Shown: positions 1 through 10,494, counted from the stretch's first letter. The stretch is DNA of 64,000 bases from Gammaproteobacteria bacterium (GCA_020445415.1 JAGRGP010000015.1:1-64000); one strand, 5' to 3'. Made by a program: numbers and translations. The notes: a model not told the origin generated them from the sequence alone.

Positions 1-668
1 TCTTTGGCCATCGCAATAAAATCCATATCGTAAACCTGGAAAAGACGCTGCCCCTTTACAAGGAAGCCATGAACTTCCTGGGGACCTTGGCGGCAAATGG
101 GGGCAAGATCCTGTTTGTGGGTACCAAGCGGGCTGCCCGAGATACCGTGAAGGAAGAGGCTGCGCGATGCGGTATGCCTTACGTCAATTATCGCTGGTTG
201 GGCGGGATGTTGACTAACTTCAGAACTATTCGTCAGCGCATCAAGCACCTGGTCGAGTTGGAGGGCATGTTCGAAGATGGATCCATCGACCGTTTCAATA
301 AGAAAGAGGCGCTGGGCCTGCGCCGTGAAATGGAAAAGCTTCAACTCAGTCTGGGCGGCATCAAGAACATGGAAAAGCTGCCGGATGTATTATTCATCAT
401 AGACGTGGGGCATGAGGATATCGCGGTATCAGAAGCCTGCAAGCTGGGTATTCCCGTAGTCGGGGTGGTGGACACCAACAACAGCCCGGACGGAATCGAT
501 TATGTTATTCCGGGAAACGATGACGCAATCCGTGCGATTCAGCTTTATGTTCAGGGTGCTTCCGCAGCAGTACTCGAGGGCCGGGCAAGTGCCGCTCACC
601 TGGGTGGACCGGGTGCCTCCGATGAGTTTGTCGAGCTGGATGCCGGCAAGGAACAGGCCGCCGAGTAA
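1..668 (+). CDS. rpsB: 30S ribosomal protein S2 (5' end outside window)
   Basis: Small-subunit ribosomal protein uS2, which binds late in 30S assembly and is needed to recruit S1. The frame is open from base 3, so the gene starts upstream; roughly the first 35 residues are missing compared with the usual ~240-residue protein. Family landmarks visible are [16 protein letters not shown] at the window edge, [36 protein letters not shown] and [13 protein letters not shown] near the C-terminus. It is followed by a hairpin (716-746) and then tsf, the standard rpsB-tsf arrangement. The ATG at base 69 is an internal Met, not the start. Identification is secure. Confidence 0.97.
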   Translation, partial: FGHRNKIHIVNLEKTLPLYKEAMNFLGTLAANGGKILFVGTKRAARDTVKEEAARCGMPYVNYRWLGGMLTNFRTIRQRIKHLVELEGMFEDGSIDRFNKKEALGLRREMEKLQLSLGGIKNMEKLPDVLFIIDVGHEDIAVSEACKLGIPVVGVVDTNNSPDGIDYVIPGNDDAIRAIQLYVQGASAAVLEGRASAAHLGGPGASDEFVELDAGKEQAAE

Positions 669-715
669 CGGTGAACCGACCGCGCTTTGTATTAGGCAAT
701 CCGTATCAATAGACA

Positions 716-752
716 ACCCCCACCTGGCTTGTTGCCTGGTGGGGGTGTCTTT
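716..752 (+). terminator. rpsB-tsf intergenic hairpin (partial terminator/attenuator)
   Basis: Arms 716-728 and 734-746 can form a 13-bp GC-rich stem with one mismatch and a 5-nt loop, followed by a short T-containing stretch (748-752). An attenuating hairpin between rpsB and tsf is known in E. coli, where it lowers tsf relative to rpsB. The T tract here is imperfect, so partial read-through into tsf is likely. Confidence 0.7.
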
Positions 753-782
753 ATCTGAATTTTTAGTGAGGGAATAGAGATC

Positions 783-1667
783 ATGACCATTACCGCCTCT
801 TTGGTAAAAGAACTGCGCGAGCGAACCGGTTCCGGCATGATGGAGTGTAAGAAGGCACTGGTCGCTACCGGTGGGGATATCGAGGCTGCCATCGAAATGA
901 TGCGCAAGTCTGGGCAGGCAAAGGCCGCGAAAAAAGCGAGTCGCACGGCAGCTGAGGGCGTAATCGTCATTCGGTTCAGTGAGGACGGGAAGCGTGGCAC
1001 GATGGTCGAAGTGAACTGCGAGACCGATTTTGTGGCTAAAGATGACAATTTCACCTCTTTCGCCAATGCGGTAGCGGAGTGCGCCCTCAATTCAGGCGTT
1101 GGCAGCGTGGAGGAATTACTCTCCCAACCATTGCACGAGGGGGAGGAGACCACGGTCAACACGGCTCGTGAGGCGTTGATCTCTAAGATCGGCGAGAATA
1201 TGAACGTTCGCCGCTTTGCACGTTTCAGTACCTCCGTGGGGCACCTTGCGAGCTATCGCCATGGTGTTCGTATTGGTGTGGTAGTGGAGCTGGAGGGAGG
1301 AGACGAGGAAACAGGCAAGGATATCGCCATGCACATCGCAGCCAGCAATCCGCTCTGCGTATCGGCGGAAGGGGTGCCCGCCGAAACCCTGGAAAAGGAG
1401 CGAGAAATCTTTCAGGCGCAGGCGCTAGAAACCGGTAAACCTCAAAACGTCGTGGAAAAAATCGTGGCAGGAAGGGTTAATAAATATCTCTCTGAGGTGA
1501 CGCTGCTCGGCCAGCCCTTTGTCAAGGACCCCGATGTATCCGTGGAAAAGCTGCTTGCCGGGAAGGGTGCGAAAGTAGTGGGTTTTACGCGCTTCGAAGT
1601 CGGAGAAGGTATCGAAAAGAAGCAGGAGAATTTCGCTGACGAAGTGATGGCCCAGGTACGTGGTTGA
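783..1667 (+). CDS. tsf: Elongation factor Ts
   Basis: Guanine nucleotide exchange factor that recycles EF-Tu-GDP to EF-Tu-GTP in the cytoplasm. The 294-residue product matches the usual length. It opens with [18 protein letters not shown] and has the N-terminal UBA-like signature MMECKKAL, the EF-Tu-contacting core with [10 protein letters not shown] (about residues 79-88), and the HIAASNPL motif (about 184-191). The start is supported by a GAGGGAATAGAGATC leader sequence just upstream. It is read after rpsB through a hairpin, and followed by a clear terminator-like stem at 1694-1716. Confidence 0.98.
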   Translation: MTITASLVKELRERTGSGMMECKKALVATGGDIEAAIEMMRKSGQAKAAKKASRTAAEGVIVIRFSEDGKRGTMVEVNCETDFVAKDDNFTSFANAVAECALNSGVGSVEELLSQPLHEGEETTVNTAREALISKIGENMNVRRFARFSTSVGHLASYRHGVRIGVVVELEGGDEETGKDIAMHIAASNPLCVSAEGVPAETLEKEREIFQAQALETGKPQNVVEKIVAGRVNKYLSEVTLLGQPFVKDPDVSVEKLLAGKGAKVVGFTRFEVGEGIEKKQENFADEVMAQVRG

Positions 1668-1693
1668 CCCTTAGTTAGTCAAGTGCATTCTGG

Positions 1694-1716
1694 ACAAGGT
1701 GCCGATAGCACCTTGT
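1694..1716 (+). terminator. Hairpin terminator after tsf
   Basis: A perfect 9-bp inverted repeat, ACAAGGTGC / GCACCTTGT with a CGATA loop, lies 26 bases after the tsf stop. The following sequence is AT-rich (TTCAATCTAATAAAATAG) rather than a pure T run. It probably ends the rpsB-tsf transcript. Confidence 0.65.
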
Positions 1717-1883
1717 TCAATCTAATAAAATAGATCAATTATATTATTTAACTAATTGAATTAATAAATATTATTAATATTTAACTCGTGCAGATTGCCC
1801 GCTCGGATACTGGGTGCGTTATACTTGAACGCCAACTAACCGGTGGTACCATCCTCTTCATTTGATTGGCCTTTGAGGGCAAC
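1717..1883 (+). promoter_or_regulatory. AT-rich leader, probable pyrH promoter region
   Basis: Between the tsf hairpin and pyrH lies a strongly AT-rich block (about 1725-1790, repeated ATTAATAAATATTATT-like runs) that contrasts with the GC-rich coding DNA on both sides. It follows a terminator and precedes an essential gene group, so it probably carries the promoter and UP-like element for pyrH-frr and genes downstream. I could not pick one -35/-10 pair with confidence. Confidence 0.4.
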
Positions 1884-2606
1884 ATGTCAGAATTGATCTG
1901 CCAGCGAATATTGTTGAAACTCAGCGGTGAGTCACTGATGGGGGAAGGTGATTTTGGTATTGATCCCCGGGTATTAACCCGAATGGCCGAGGAGATCAGG
2001 GATATTGTTGCCCTGGGGGTCCAGGTGGGGCTCGTTATCGGAGGTGGCAATATATTTCGGGGTGCCGGTTTGGCGCGCTCCGGGATCAACCGAGTCTCGG
2101 GAGACCATATGGGAATGCTGGCAACGGTTATGAACTCGCTTGCCATGCAGGACGCGTTAACTAAATTAGGGGTCGGGGCTCGGGTAATGTCGGCGTTGCC
2201 CATGGAGCAGGTTTGCGATACCTATACTCCCCGAGGCGCGGTACGCCACCTGGACGATGGAGAAGTCGTCATTATGGCAGCCGGTACCGGTAATCCCTTT
2301 TTTACCACCGATTCGGCGGCGAGTCTCAGGGCAATCGAGATCAGAGCCGGACTAATGATAAAGGCGACCAAGGTAAATGGTGTTTATTCTTCCGATCCGG
2401 TTGAGCATTCCGAAGCGGAATTCTACCCTCGCCTAAGCTTTGATCGAGCCCTGTCAGAAGGACTTCAAGTCATGGATGCAACCGCGATCGTATTGTGCCG
2501 GGAAAATCGGATGCCGCTGCGGGTTATGAATATCAATGAAACGGGTGCATTGATGCGCTTGATGCGGGGCGAGGATGTCGGGTCCTTGCTGGATAACGGA
2601 GACTGA
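1884..2606 (+). CDS. pyrH: UMP kinase
   Basis: Phosphorylates UMP to UDP in pyrimidine nucleotide synthesis; a cytoplasmic hexamer of the amino-acid kinase fold. The product from ATG 1884 is 240 residues, the family norm. Motifs include [11 protein letters not shown] at the N-terminus, [13 protein letters not shown] (glycine-rich phosphate loop), [30 protein letters not shown] and the [13 protein letters not shown] region. An upstream in-frame TTG at 1866 exists, but ATG 1884 has GAGGGC just before it and gives the normal length. It is followed by frr after one base. Identification is secure. Confidence 0.97.
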   Translation: MSELICQRILLKLSGESLMGEGDFGIDPRVLTRMAEEIRDIVALGVQVGLVIGGGNIFRGAGLARSGINRVSGDHMGMLATVMNSLAMQDALTKLGVGARVMSALPMEQVCDTYTPRGAVRHLDDGEVVIMAAGTGNPFFTTDSAASLRAIEIRAGLMIKATKVNGVYSSDPVEHSEAEFYPRLSFDRALSEGLQVMDATAIVLCRENRMPLRVMNINETGALMRLMRGEDVGSLLDNGD

Positions 2607-2607
2607 A

Positions 2608-3165
2608 ATGATCGAAGAAACCAGGAAAGATGCGCTGGAACGTATGAAAAAAAGTGTCACGGCGCTGGAGCACGATCTGGCTAAAGTGAGAACCGGACGA
2701 GCTCACCCCAGTCTTTTGGATCACATTACGGTCTCTTACTACGGTTCCGAGGTGCCGCTTAACCAGGTCGCGAACGTCAACGTAGAAGATGGCCGGACAC
2801 TGGCGGTGACACCTTGGGAAAAGAACATGGTTCAGCCGGTGGAGAAGGCGATTATGAAGTCTGATTTGGGGCTGAACCCCAGTTCTGCTGGCAGCGTAAT
2901 CCGGGTTCCCCTGCCCGCGTTGACCGAGGAGCGACGCCGGGATCTTATCCGGGTGGTTCGGCATGAGGCCGAGCAGGCACGGGTAGCGATCCGTAATATC
3001 CGGCGCGACGCCAACTCTGACCTCAAGGATATGGCCAAGGAAAAGCTGATTTCGGAAGACGATCAACACCGAGGAAGTGATGAGATTCAAAAACTCACCG
3101 ATGAGTACACCGGGAAGATAGACAAATTACTGGAGAAAAAAGAAGAAGATCTGATGTCTGTGTGA
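2608..3165 (+). CDS. frr: Ribosome recycling factor
   Basis: With EF-G it splits post-termination ribosomes into subunits. From ATG 2608 the product is 185 residues, exactly the E. coli length. It begins [17 protein letters not shown] and shows the [15 protein letters not shown] helix motif, the [17 protein letters not shown] segment and C-terminal [22 protein letters not shown]. Upstream in-frame starts inside pyrH are rejected, since the ATG directly after the pyrH stop gives the conserved N-terminus. It sits in the pyrH-frr-uppS-cdsA-dxr operon. Confidence 0.97.
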   Translation: MIEETRKDALERMKKSVTALEHDLAKVRTGRAHPSLLDHITVSYYGSEVPLNQVANVNVEDGRTLAVTPWEKNMVQPVEKAIMKSDLGLNPSSAGSVIRVPLPALTEERRRDLIRVVRHEAEQARVAIRNIRRDANSDLKDMAKEKLISEDDQHRGSDEIQKLTDEYTGKIDKLLEKKEEDLMSV

Positions 3166-3171
3166 TCTCCG

Positions 3172-3966
3172 ATGCAGAAACCGATGGATGAGGCGGGATG
3201 GCAAGCGGGGGAGAAGGAGCGAAAGCTTCGTATTCCTCGTCATGTGGCGATCATTATGGACGGGAATGGCCGTTGGGCGCAGGCTCGCCGGTTACCGCGG
3301 TTTGCCGGACACAAGGCCGGTGTGGAAACCGTCAGGAGCGTCGTCGAACATTCTGTGAAATTGGGGGTCGAGGTCCTTACCTTGTTTGCCTTCAGCAGCG
3401 AAAATTGGCGACGTCCGCGCAAAGAAGTTGACCTGTTGATGGATCTTTTTCTACTGGCGCTTGAACGAGAGGTTCGGCGGTTGCGGCGTAATGATGTCAG
3501 GTTGCGCGTTATTGGAGATCGCTCGGCATTTTCACAGAAACTTCAGGCCCGGATCGCCGAGGCTGAGCAAACCACGGCGGACTGCCGAACCCTGACACTC
3601 CAGATTGCGGCGAACTACGGAGGCCGTTGGGATATCGTTCACGCGGCACGCGCTTTAGCGCAGCGAGTAAATGAGGGTACGCTGGATGCGAATGATATTG
3701 ATGAAACCCTTGTCGGAGAAGCCCTTACCACCTCGGGCCTCCCGGATCCCGATCTCTTTATCCGCACCGGGGGAGAGCAGCGACTGAGTAACTTTTTACT
3801 CTGGCAGTCCGCCTACGCCGAGCTCTATCTTACGTCGGTTCTCTGGCCGGACTTTAATGTGACGGCTTATGAACAGGCGCTACAGTCGTTTAGTCTGCGG
3901 CAGCGTCGTTTCGGCAGGACCACCGAACAGGTGTTGGCCGATTCAATCTCCTCAGGCAGCGACTGA
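3172..3966 (+). CDS. uppS: Isoprenyl (undecaprenyl) diphosphate synthase
   Basis: A cis-prenyltransferase that extends farnesyl diphosphate with eight isopentenyl units to undecaprenyl diphosphate, the lipid carrier for peptidoglycan and O-antigen. The 264-residue protein has HVAIIMDGNGRWAQ (about residues 24-37; the Asp binds Mg-diphosphate), GHKAGVETVRSVVEH, LTLFAFSSENWRRP and the RTGGEQRLSNFLLWQSAYAE family signature near the C-terminus. Spacing of 6 bases after frr fits one operon. In-frame ATG codons at 3172 and 3184 both lie before the conserved core. Confidence 0.96.
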   Translation: MQKPMDEAGWQAGEKERKLRIPRHVAIIMDGNGRWAQARRLPRFAGHKAGVETVRSVVEHSVKLGVEVLTLFAFSSENWRRPRKEVDLLMDLFLLALEREVRRLRRNDVRLRVIGDRSAFSQKLQARIAEAEQTTADCRTLTLQIAANYGGRWDIVHAARALAQRVNEGTLDANDIDETLVGEALTTSGLPDPDLFIRTGGEQRLSNFLLWQSAYAELYLTSVLWPDFNVTAYEQALQSFSLRQRRFGRTTEQVLADSISSGSD

Positions 3967-3976
3967 CACCCTTCCT

Positions 3977-4801
3977 GTGCTGCTGCAGCGTATCGCTACT
4001 GCTCTGGTACTGATCCCGCTCGTGGCAGCGGCCGTTCTGTATCTGCCAACAAATTGGCTAGCGGTATTGCTAGCCTTTTTGGTTGTGCTCGGGGGGTTGG
4101 AATGGGCAAGGTTGGCGGGGTTAGGTACCGGTGGGACTAAAGTTCTATATCTCGCTTCAATTGCCGCGGCCATGGTTGGGATGTTGCTATTGTATCGATT
4201 CTCGACCGGATGGGTATTCCCCGTTGTCGCAGTTGTCGCGGCGGGCTGGATAGCCGTGGGGGCCTTACTGATATGGCATCCGTCACCGATGCGTCTGGTA
4301 GCGGGCCAGAAGGTTCGATTACTGACAGGAATGCTGGTGTTGGTTCCCGCCTGGGGGTCGCTGCTGGCGGTTCATGAACTGTTCAGAGACGGCCCATTTT
4401 TGGTGTTGTTTGTGATGGTTCTTATCTGGATTGCCGATAGCTGCGCGTATTTCGCGGGGCGGCGCTGGGGCCATACCAAGCTGGCGCCGAGTATTAGCCC
4501 AGGAAAGACCCGCGAGGGAGTCTACGGAGCCCTGGCAGGCGCGGTGATATGTGGGATTTTGCTCTATCTTGTGCGGCCCGAGACCGGTCCACTCATCGGT
4601 GTGGTTGCCTTCGCGGTCGGCATTGCGCTCATATCGGTGGTGGGCGATCTATTTGAGAGCCTGATCAAACGCTTAGCGGGTATCAAGGACAGCGGTTCGC
4701 TACTGCCGGGACATGGTGGCGTGATGGATCGGATCGACAGCCTGACCGCCGCCTTGCCGGTTTTTCTGTTTGGCCTGTTGCTGCTGGAGAAGGTCAATTG
4801 A
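3977..4801 (+). CDS. cdsA: Phosphatidate cytidylyltransferase
   Basis: Makes CDP-diacylglycerol from phosphatidate and CTP at the inner membrane, the branch point of phospholipid synthesis. Multiple hydrophobic segments cover most of the protein, and the C-terminal signature [21 protein letters not shown] followed by [14 protein letters not shown] is diagnostic. I choose GTG 3977 (274 residues, [14 protein letters not shown]), because the longer open frame starting at 3869 would overlap the uppS C-terminus by about 100 bases with no family similarity. The last codons overlap dxr by four bases (TTGA). Confidence 0.93.
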   Translation: MLLQRIATALVLIPLVAAAVLYLPTNWLAVLLAFLVVLGGLEWARLAGLGTGGTKVLYLASIAAAMVGMLLLYRFSTGWVFPVVAVVAAGWIAVGALLIWHPSPMRLVAGQKVRLLTGMLVLVPAWGSLLAVHELFRDGPFLVLFVMVLIWIADSCAYFAGRRWGHTKLAPSISPGKTREGVYGALAGAVICGILLYLVRPETGPLIGVVAFAVGIALISVVGDLFESLIKRLAGIKDSGSLLPGHGGVMDRIDSLTAALPVFLFGLLLLEKVN

Positions 4802-5979
4802 TTGGTTTGACAATATTGGGCTCTACCGGCTCCGTCGGAATCTCCACGCTGGATGTGGTGAGACGCCATCGCGATCGTTTCCGAGTTGTAGCACTCACCG
4901 CCAACAGGGATGTAGAGGGATTGTTCAGGCAGTGCCTCGAGTTCCAGCCAAACCTTGCGGTACTTGCCGATGAGCGCAGCGCCCGGCTCCTCCAACGGAA
5001 GATTACCGACCAGAATTTACCGATACAGGTCTTAAGCGGCGTACCGGGTCTCCAGGAAGTAGTCTCCCTCGGTGAGGTGGATTATGTGATGGCGGCAATC
5101 GTTGGGGCGGCGGGACTCGTGCCGGTGATGGCGGCGGTTAGAGCGGGAAAGCGTATCCTGCTGGCCAACAAAGAGGCGCTGGTGGTTGCCGGCAGGCTGT
5201 TTATGGAAGCGGTTGCCCAGCACCGTGCGCAAGTTCTGCCGATCGACAGTGAGCACAATGCCGTTTTTCAGTGCCTTCCAAGGGGGATCGAAGGGGGGTT
5301 GGAAGACGTTGGAGTAAGGCGGATCCTGCTTACCGCATCCGGCGGCCCGTTTCGGACCCTGCCTCGGGAACAGCTTAAATTTGTGACTCCTGATCAAGCC
5401 TGTGCTCATCCGAACTGGGAAATGGGCCGCAAGATCTCGGTAGATTCTGCGACCATGATGAACAAGGGGCTTGAGGTTATCGAGGCTTGCTGGTTGTTCC
5501 ACACGGTTCCCAAAAACGTCAGTGTGGTTTTGCATCCGCAAAGCATTGTTCACTCACTGGTTGAATACAAAGACGGATCCGTACTGGGGCAAATGGGGCA
5601 TCCGGACATGCGCACCCCGATTGCCCATGCGTTGGCCTGGCCGGATAGAATCGAATCAGGTGTCGGCAGCTTGGATCTGATTGCCGTGGCACGGCTCGAA
5701 TTCGAAGCCCCCAGCATGGAGCGGTTTCCCTGCCTCAAGTTGGCCTACCAGGCGATGGAATCGGGCGGCGCGGCGCCGGTGGTTTTAAATGCCTCCAACG
5801 AGGTAGCCGTGTCGGCCTTTTTGGGTGGGAGACTGCGTTTTACCGACATACCCGTAGTTATCGAGGGGGCACTGGCTCGTCTCGACGGTGTTCAGGGAAG
5901 CAATCTGGATGATCTGCTGGCATTAGATGACGAAGCCAGGCGCGTGGCGGAACAAATAACCTCTGGATTGGTCTACTGA
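4798..5979 (+). CDS. dxr: 1-deoxy-D-xylulose 5-phosphate reductoisomerase
   Basis: Second step of the MEP isoprenoid pathway: converts DXP to MEP with NADPH and a divalent metal. The 393-residue product has the NADPH fold motif [16 protein letters not shown] at the N-terminus, [12 protein letters not shown], the metal ligand region [22 protein letters not shown], and [23 protein letters not shown]. The start is TTG 4798, overlapping the cdsA stop (TTGA). It supplies precursors for the uppS product two genes upstream. Identification is secure. Confidence 0.97.
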   Translation: MIGLTILGSTGSVGISTLDVVRRHRDRFRVVALTANRDVEGLFRQCLEFQPNLAVLADERSARLLQRKITDQNLPIQVLSGVPGLQEVVSLGEVDYVMAAIVGAAGLVPVMAAVRAGKRILLANKEALVVAGRLFMEAVAQHRAQVLPIDSEHNAVFQCLPRGIEGGLEDVGVRRILLTASGGPFRTLPREQLKFVTPDQACAHPNWEMGRKISVDSATMMNKGLEVIEACWLFHTVPKNVSVVLHPQSIVHSLVEYKDGSVLGQMGHPDMRTPIAHALAWPDRIESGVGSLDLIAVARLEFEAPSMERFPCLKLAYQAMESGGAAPVVLNASNEVAVSAFLGGRLRFTDIPVVIEGALARLDGVQGSNLDDLLALDDEARRVAEQITSGLVY

Positions 5980-6109
5980 CCCTTGACGGAAAAAACTAGT
6001 GAGGGCGCCAACCAGGTTTTCGGGCTACAATTTTTCCTGTAGGCCACCGGGTAACGGCAGGTTTGACAGCCATACCCCCTCTGCCAGCCATGTAGATTGA
6101 TATGTTGCC

Positions 6110-7474
6110 ATGGATACATTCTTGTTTACCGTAGCTTCCTTTATCCTGGCCCTGGGAATACTGATCACAGTGCACGAATTCGGTCACTTCTGGGTGGCTC
6201 GGCGAGTCGGTGTCAAGGTACTGAGATTCTCCATCGGATTCGGCAAGCCGCTTTGGAAACGGATTGGTAGGTCGGACGGGACCGAATACGTGGTTGCCGC
6301 GATACCCCTGGGTGGCTACGTTAAGATGCTCGATGAGCGGGAAGGCGAGGTACCGGAGAGCGAAGTGGCTCGGGCATTCAATCGGCAGCCCCTTCGGGCT
6401 AGAGCTGCCATCGTCGTGGCAGGCCCGTTATTCAACTTCCTGTTTGCGATTCTTGCCTATTGGATGCTGTTCGTCACCGGGGATACCGGTAGCCGGGCTT
6501 GGGTAGGAAAGGTAGCGGAAGGCTCAATTGCCTACCAGTCCGGCTTCCTGGCGGGGGATGAACTGACCGCCATTTCGGGGCATGAAACTCCGAGCTGGGA
6601 GACCGCGATTTATACCTTGATGCGCGAATCCTTGGATGGTGATGATTTGTCGGTACGAGTGATCGATGCCGATGGTAACCCCCAAACCCGGATATTGCCT
6701 GGTGAACGATTGGCGCGGCTGGGTGACCGTAAGAATGTGCTCACATACTTAGGGATTACCCCAAAGCGCCCCAGAATTGCTCCGGTAATCGGGGAAGTCG
6801 TTTCGGGTGAGGCGGCTGATGTGGCGGGGCTGCGGAGCGGCGATCTGGTGTTGTCGGCGAATAATCATCGGGTGGAGTTATGGTCAGACCTGGTTACCTT
6901 CATCAAGGAGCACCCCGGGGAGCAAGTGGAATTTGAGGTGAGCCGGGATGGATCGACGCTATGGATCACGGTTCCCGTGGGAGTTCGGGAGGAAGACGGA
7001 CACAAGTTGGGCCGAATTGGGGCGGGCGTACAGATTCCCGAACGGCTATACGACGAATATCGAGTGGAGATCAGGCTTGGTCCACTGGATGCATTGTCGG
7101 CCGCTACGCAAAAAACCTGGGATATGTCTTTGTTTATGCTGCGTATGTTAGGACGTATGTTAACCGGCCAAGCATCTGTGGAAAATCTGAGCGGTCCGAT
7201 ATCCATCGCCCAGACCGCTGGGCAGTCAGCCAGCTACGGGGCGGTCTATTTTTTGAAATTCCTGGCCCTCGTAAGTATCAGTCTTGGGGTTCTCAATCTA
7301 TTGCCGGTTCCCATCCTTGATGGGGGACACCTGTTCTTTTTTCTGATCGAGGCCGTCAAGGGCAGCCCACCATCGGATGAATTCATGATTCAGGGGCAGC
7401 GCTTGGGGATGATGCTTCTCTTGGCGCTGATGGGGCTTGCATTCTACGTGGATATCTCTCGGTTGCTGGGCTAG
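6110..7474 (+). CDS. rseP: RseP-family site-2 zinc metalloprotease
   Basis: An inner-membrane intramembrane protease; in E. coli it cleaves RseA to release sigma-E during envelope stress and clears signal-peptide remnants. The 454-residue product has the HEFGH zinc motif in the first membrane helix (about residues 22-26), a long periplasmic part with two PDZ-like segments (roughly 125-210 and 220-300), and the C-terminal LLPVPILDGGHL motif supplying the third metal ligand. It sits directly upstream of bamA, as is usual. No sigma-E-regulated anti-sigma gene is visible in this window. A 130-base gap separates it from dxr. Confidence 0.95.
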   Translation: MDTFLFTVASFILALGILITVHEFGHFWVARRVGVKVLRFSIGFGKPLWKRIGRSDGTEYVVAAIPLGGYVKMLDEREGEVPESEVARAFNRQPLRARAAIVVAGPLFNFLFAILAYWMLFVTGDTGSRAWVGKVAEGSIAYQSGFLAGDELTAISGHETPSWETAIYTLMRESLDGDDLSVRVIDADGNPQTRILPGERLARLGDRKNVLTYLGITPKRPRIAPVIGEVVSGEAADVAGLRSGDLVLSANNHRVELWSDLVTFIKEHPGEQVEFEVSRDGSTLWITVPVGVREEDGHKLGRIGAGVQIPERLYDEYRVEIRLGPLDALSAATQKTWDMSLFMLRMLGRMLTGQASVENLSGPISIAQTAGQSASYGAVYFLKFLALVSISLGVLNLLPVPILDGGHLFFFLIEAVKGSPPSDEFMIQGQRLGMMLLLALMGLAFYVDISRLLG

Positions 7475-7635
7475 CAGCTCAAGATTATTTATAATCACAC
7501 GATTTGGTCATCCCGCGATGTCGGGAGTTGGCGGTGGACAGTAGCAGAGTAACCCTCGGTCGTTCCCAAACCTCAAGGGATTGTCGACGATAAAAGAAAT
7601 ATTTGCTAGAAAACAAGGTGATATCACGTTTTTCC

Positions 7636-9930
7636 ATGAAAAGACTGGGTAGAGTTCCGATCTATCTGCTGCTGGTGCTTATGTTTATCCATGCCCCGTT
7701 TGGTTGGGCGGATACATTCGTGGTCAGAGACATTAAAGTCGAGGGGCTGCAACGTATCTCCGCGGGTACCGTATTCACCTATTTGCCGGTTCGGATTGGT
7801 CAGACGATCGGACCCGAAGAGACTCCCGAAATAATCCGGGCGCTCTACAAAACCGGATTTTTCCAGGATATCCGGTTGGATCGAGAAGATGATGTCTTGG
7901 TAGTCTTCGTCAGTGAGCGCCCCGCGATCGCCAAGATTGATATTTCGGGAAATAAGTCGCTGGAAACCGAGCAGTTGCTCACCTCGCTGAAGGACATCGG
8001 ACTTGCCGAGGGCCGGGTGTTGAATCGCTTCGTGCTCGATAAGATCAAGCAGGAGCTCCAACGCATGTATTTCAATCAGGGTAAATACAGCGTGCAGGTG
8101 GAGACCACGGTGAGTCCCTTGGAGCGGAATCGCGTGGCATTGAGTATTGCCATAAAAGAGGGCGTAACCGCCAGGATCAAGGAGATAAATATTATCGGCA
8201 ATCAGTCTTTCGAAGACACCGAGCTATTGGATGTCTTTGAACTGAGCAGCTCAAATTTTTTGTCGTTTATCTCAAAAGACGACCAGTATTCACGCCAGCA
8301 GCTTTCGGGCGATCTCGAGAAGCTTCGCTCATACTACCTGGACCGGGGCTTTATCAATTTCAAGATCGTTTCCACGCAGGTTTCGATTACCCCCAATAAA
8401 CAAGATATCTACATAACGGTTAATATTTCCGAGGGTGATGTCTACACCATTAGGGATATCAAGTTGGCCGGCGATTTGGTCGCGGAACCGGAAGCGTTTT
8501 ATCCGCTCATTCAGTTGAAGCGGGGGGATGTATTCTCACGTAAAGATACGCTGGGGAGCTCGGAGAGGGTCAGCCGGATGCTGGGGGATCATGGGTATGC
8601 GTTCGCCAACGTCAACAGCATTCCGGACATAGACGACGAAACCAAACAGATCGATATCACGTTTTTCGTTGATCCCGGCAAGCGTGTCTATGCGCGGCGT
8701 ATCGATATCAGCGGAAATAATCATACCCGTGATGAAGTATTGCGTAGAGAGATGCGGCAAATGGAAGCGGGTTGGTTCTCGGCTGCGCAGGTGAGAAGGT
8801 CCAAAGAACGCTTGATGCGCTTGGGCTATTTTGAAGAGGTGAATGTCGAGACCCCCGCAGTGGCGGGCACTACCGACCAGGTTGATGTAAAGATCAGCGT
8901 AACCGAGAAGTCCATGGGCAATCTGGCGGCGGGACTTGGATTTTCCCAGTCCCAAGGATTGATACTGAACGCCAGCATCTCTCAAAATAATTTTCTGGGT
9001 ACCGGCAAACGGGTTAGCGTGGCGTTTAACACCAGTTCGGCCAACACCTTATACTCGCTTGCCTACACCAACCCTTACTACACTGTGGACGGTATCAGCC
9101 GGGGATTTAACCTCAGCTACCGACAAACGGACTTTGCCAAGGTCGATACCGGGCGTTTCCTGATCGATGCGTTTGTTGCAGGTGTCACCTTTGGTATTCC
9201 AACCAGCGATACGGAAAGACTGGTATTTGATTTCGACATGGATTCGACGGACTTGAAATTGGGTGGCGATGCATCGGATGAGCTTCGGGACTACGCCAGG
9301 GATAATGGCAGTGAATATCTTAACTTTCGTCCGGGGTTAAGTTGGTCCAAAGATTCACGGGATTCGGCACTCATGCCGACTCAGGGAGGCATCCAAAGTA
9401 TCTCCGGGAGTTTCGCGATTCCGGGTAGCGACCTACTGTATTACCGGTTGGAATACACTAATCGCTACTATATTCCGCTTACCAGGGCCTTCACATTTGG
9501 ACTGAAAGGTGACATAGGATTTGGTGATTCTTATGGTGATACCACCAGCTTACCGCCCTGGCGTAACTTTTTCGCCGGAGGAATCAAGACCGTGCGGGGC
9601 TTCAAGGATTATAGCCTCGGACCAAGAGACAGTAACGATGACCCGATCGGTGGAAATTTCCGATTAGTCGGTGGAGCCGAGGTCTTCTTCCCAGCGCCTT
9701 TCAAGCTGATGGAGAAAACGGTACGTCTTGGGCTTTTCGTCGATGGCGGCAACGTTTACGATACAACGGATGGAGGCATCGATCTTGGCGACCTGCGCTA
9801 TTCAACCGGTATATCGGGTTTTTGGTTATCACCTTTTGGCGCTTTTGGTGTAAGTCTAGGATTTCCGTTGAACGCCAAGTCGGACGACGACGTGGAGTAT
9901 TTCCAGTTCACGTTTGGATCGGCATTTTAA
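7636..9930 (+). CDS. bamA: Outer-membrane protein assembly factor BamA
   Basis: The core of the BAM complex, which folds and inserts beta-barrel proteins into the outer membrane. A signal peptide (MKRLGRVPIYLLLVLMFIH then a GWA|D cleavage site) is followed by five POTRA repeats and a C-terminal barrel (from about residue 420) ending in Phe. The motif KTVRGFKDYSLGPRD corresponds to the conserved loop-6 VRGF/Y that contacts the barrel interior. The start is uncertain: ATG 7636 gives a clean signal peptide and a moderately spaced AAGGTG, whereas in-frame GTG 7618 and TTG 7603 add 6 or 11 residues. Skp is next, its usual partner. Confidence 0.96.
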   Translation: MKRLGRVPIYLLLVLMFIHAPFGWADTFVVRDIKVEGLQRISAGTVFTYLPVRIGQTIGPEETPEIIRALYKTGFFQDIRLDREDDVLVVFVSERPAIAKIDISGNKSLETEQLLTSLKDIGLAEGRVLNRFVLDKIKQELQRMYFNQGKYSVQVETTVSPLERNRVALSIAIKEGVTARIKEINIIGNQSFEDTELLDVFELSSSNFLSFISKDDQYSRQQLSGDLEKLRSYYLDRGFINFKIVSTQVSITPNKQDIYITVNISEGDVYTIRDIKLAGDLVAEPEAFYPLIQLKRGDVFSRKDTLGSSERVSRMLGDHGYAFANVNSIPDIDDETKQIDITFFVDPGKRVYARRIDISGNNHTRDEVLRREMRQMEAGWFSAAQVRRSKERLMRLGYFEEVNVETPAVAGTTDQVDVKISVTEKSMGNLAAGLGFSQSQGLILNASISQNNFLGTGKRVSVAFNTSSANTLYSLAYTNPYYTVDGISRGFNLSYRQTDFAKVDTGRFLIDAFVAGVTFGIPTSDTERLVFDFDMDSTDLKLGGDASDELRDYARDNGSEYLNFRPGLSWSKDSRDSALMPTQGGIQSISGSFAIPGSDLLYYRLEYTNRYYIPLTRAFTFGLKGDIGFGDSYGDTTSLPPWRNFFAGGIKTVRGFKDYSLGPRDSNDDPIGGNFRLVGGAEVFFPAPFKLMEKTVRLGLFVDGGNVYDTTDGGIDLGDLRYSTGISGFWLSPFGAFGVSLGFPLNAKSDDDVEYFQFTFGSAF

Positions 9931-9950
9931 TCTGATTTTGGAGAATGATT

Positions 9951-10469
9951 TTGAAAAAGTGTGTAACGGTTTTGTTGATCACGATTTTTCTGTTTTTTGC
10001 ACAAACCACCGTGGCGGCAGACCTGAAGATAGGAGTGGTTGACGTCATCAAGCTGTTGGAAGAATCTCCCCAGGCCGAAGATCTTCGCAAGAAGTTGGAA
10101 GCGGAATTTCAGCGTCGGCAGAATGATTTGATAGCCAAACAGCAACAGCTGAAGAAGCTAAGTGATAAGCTTGCCCGAGATGGGTCGGTAATGAGTGACG
10201 CGGAAGTCAAACGCCTCGAACAGGATATCCGAACCCGGCGCCGTCAGCTCAATTCCACGAGTGACGAGTTCCGTGAAGATCTCAATCTACGGCGTAACGA
10301 AGAGTCTCAGAAACTCCGGCAGCAGCTTACCGAGGTCATCCATCAGCTGGGTAAGGATGAGGATATCGATTTGATCTTGGATTCTGCCGTATATGCTAGT
10401 GCCAGGGTCAATTTGACAGAGAAGGTATTGACAAGGCTTAGGGAACAATACAAGACCTCCCGTAAATAG
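9951..10469 (+). CDS. skp: Periplasmic chaperone Skp (OmpH)
   Basis: Holds unfolded outer-membrane proteins in the periplasm for delivery to BamA. A signal peptide (KKCVTVLLITIFLFFAQ, cleavage after AA) precedes KIGVVDVIKLLEESPQAEDL and a long charged coiled-coil (about residues 30-125) typical of the jellyfish-like tentacles. Length (~172 residues) fits the family. The start is probably TTG 9951: the GGAG motif at 9940-9943 is 7 bases from it, but only one base from the in-frame ATG 9945. It lies between bamA and lpxD as in most gammaproteobacteria. Confidence 0.92.
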   Translation: MKKCVTVLLITIFLFFAQTTVAADLKIGVVDVIKLLEESPQAEDLRKKLEAEFQRRQNDLIAKQQQLKKLSDKLARDGSVMSDAEVKRLEQDIRTRRRQLNSTSDEFREDLNLRRNEESQKLRQQLTEVIHQLGKDEDIDLILDSAVYASARVNLTEKVLTRLREQYKTSRK

Positions 10470-10494
10470 GCGGTCGGACAGGTAAGCGCCCACC

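Noticed and set aside
692-1162. Long minus-strand open frame opposite tsf
   Set aside because: It is a shadow of tsf codons with no family similarity; the same holds for other antisense open frames across the core block.
5983-6031. TTGACG and TACAAT upstream of rseP as a promoter
   Set aside because: The two boxes are 37 bases apart instead of 16-18, so they cannot act as a pair.
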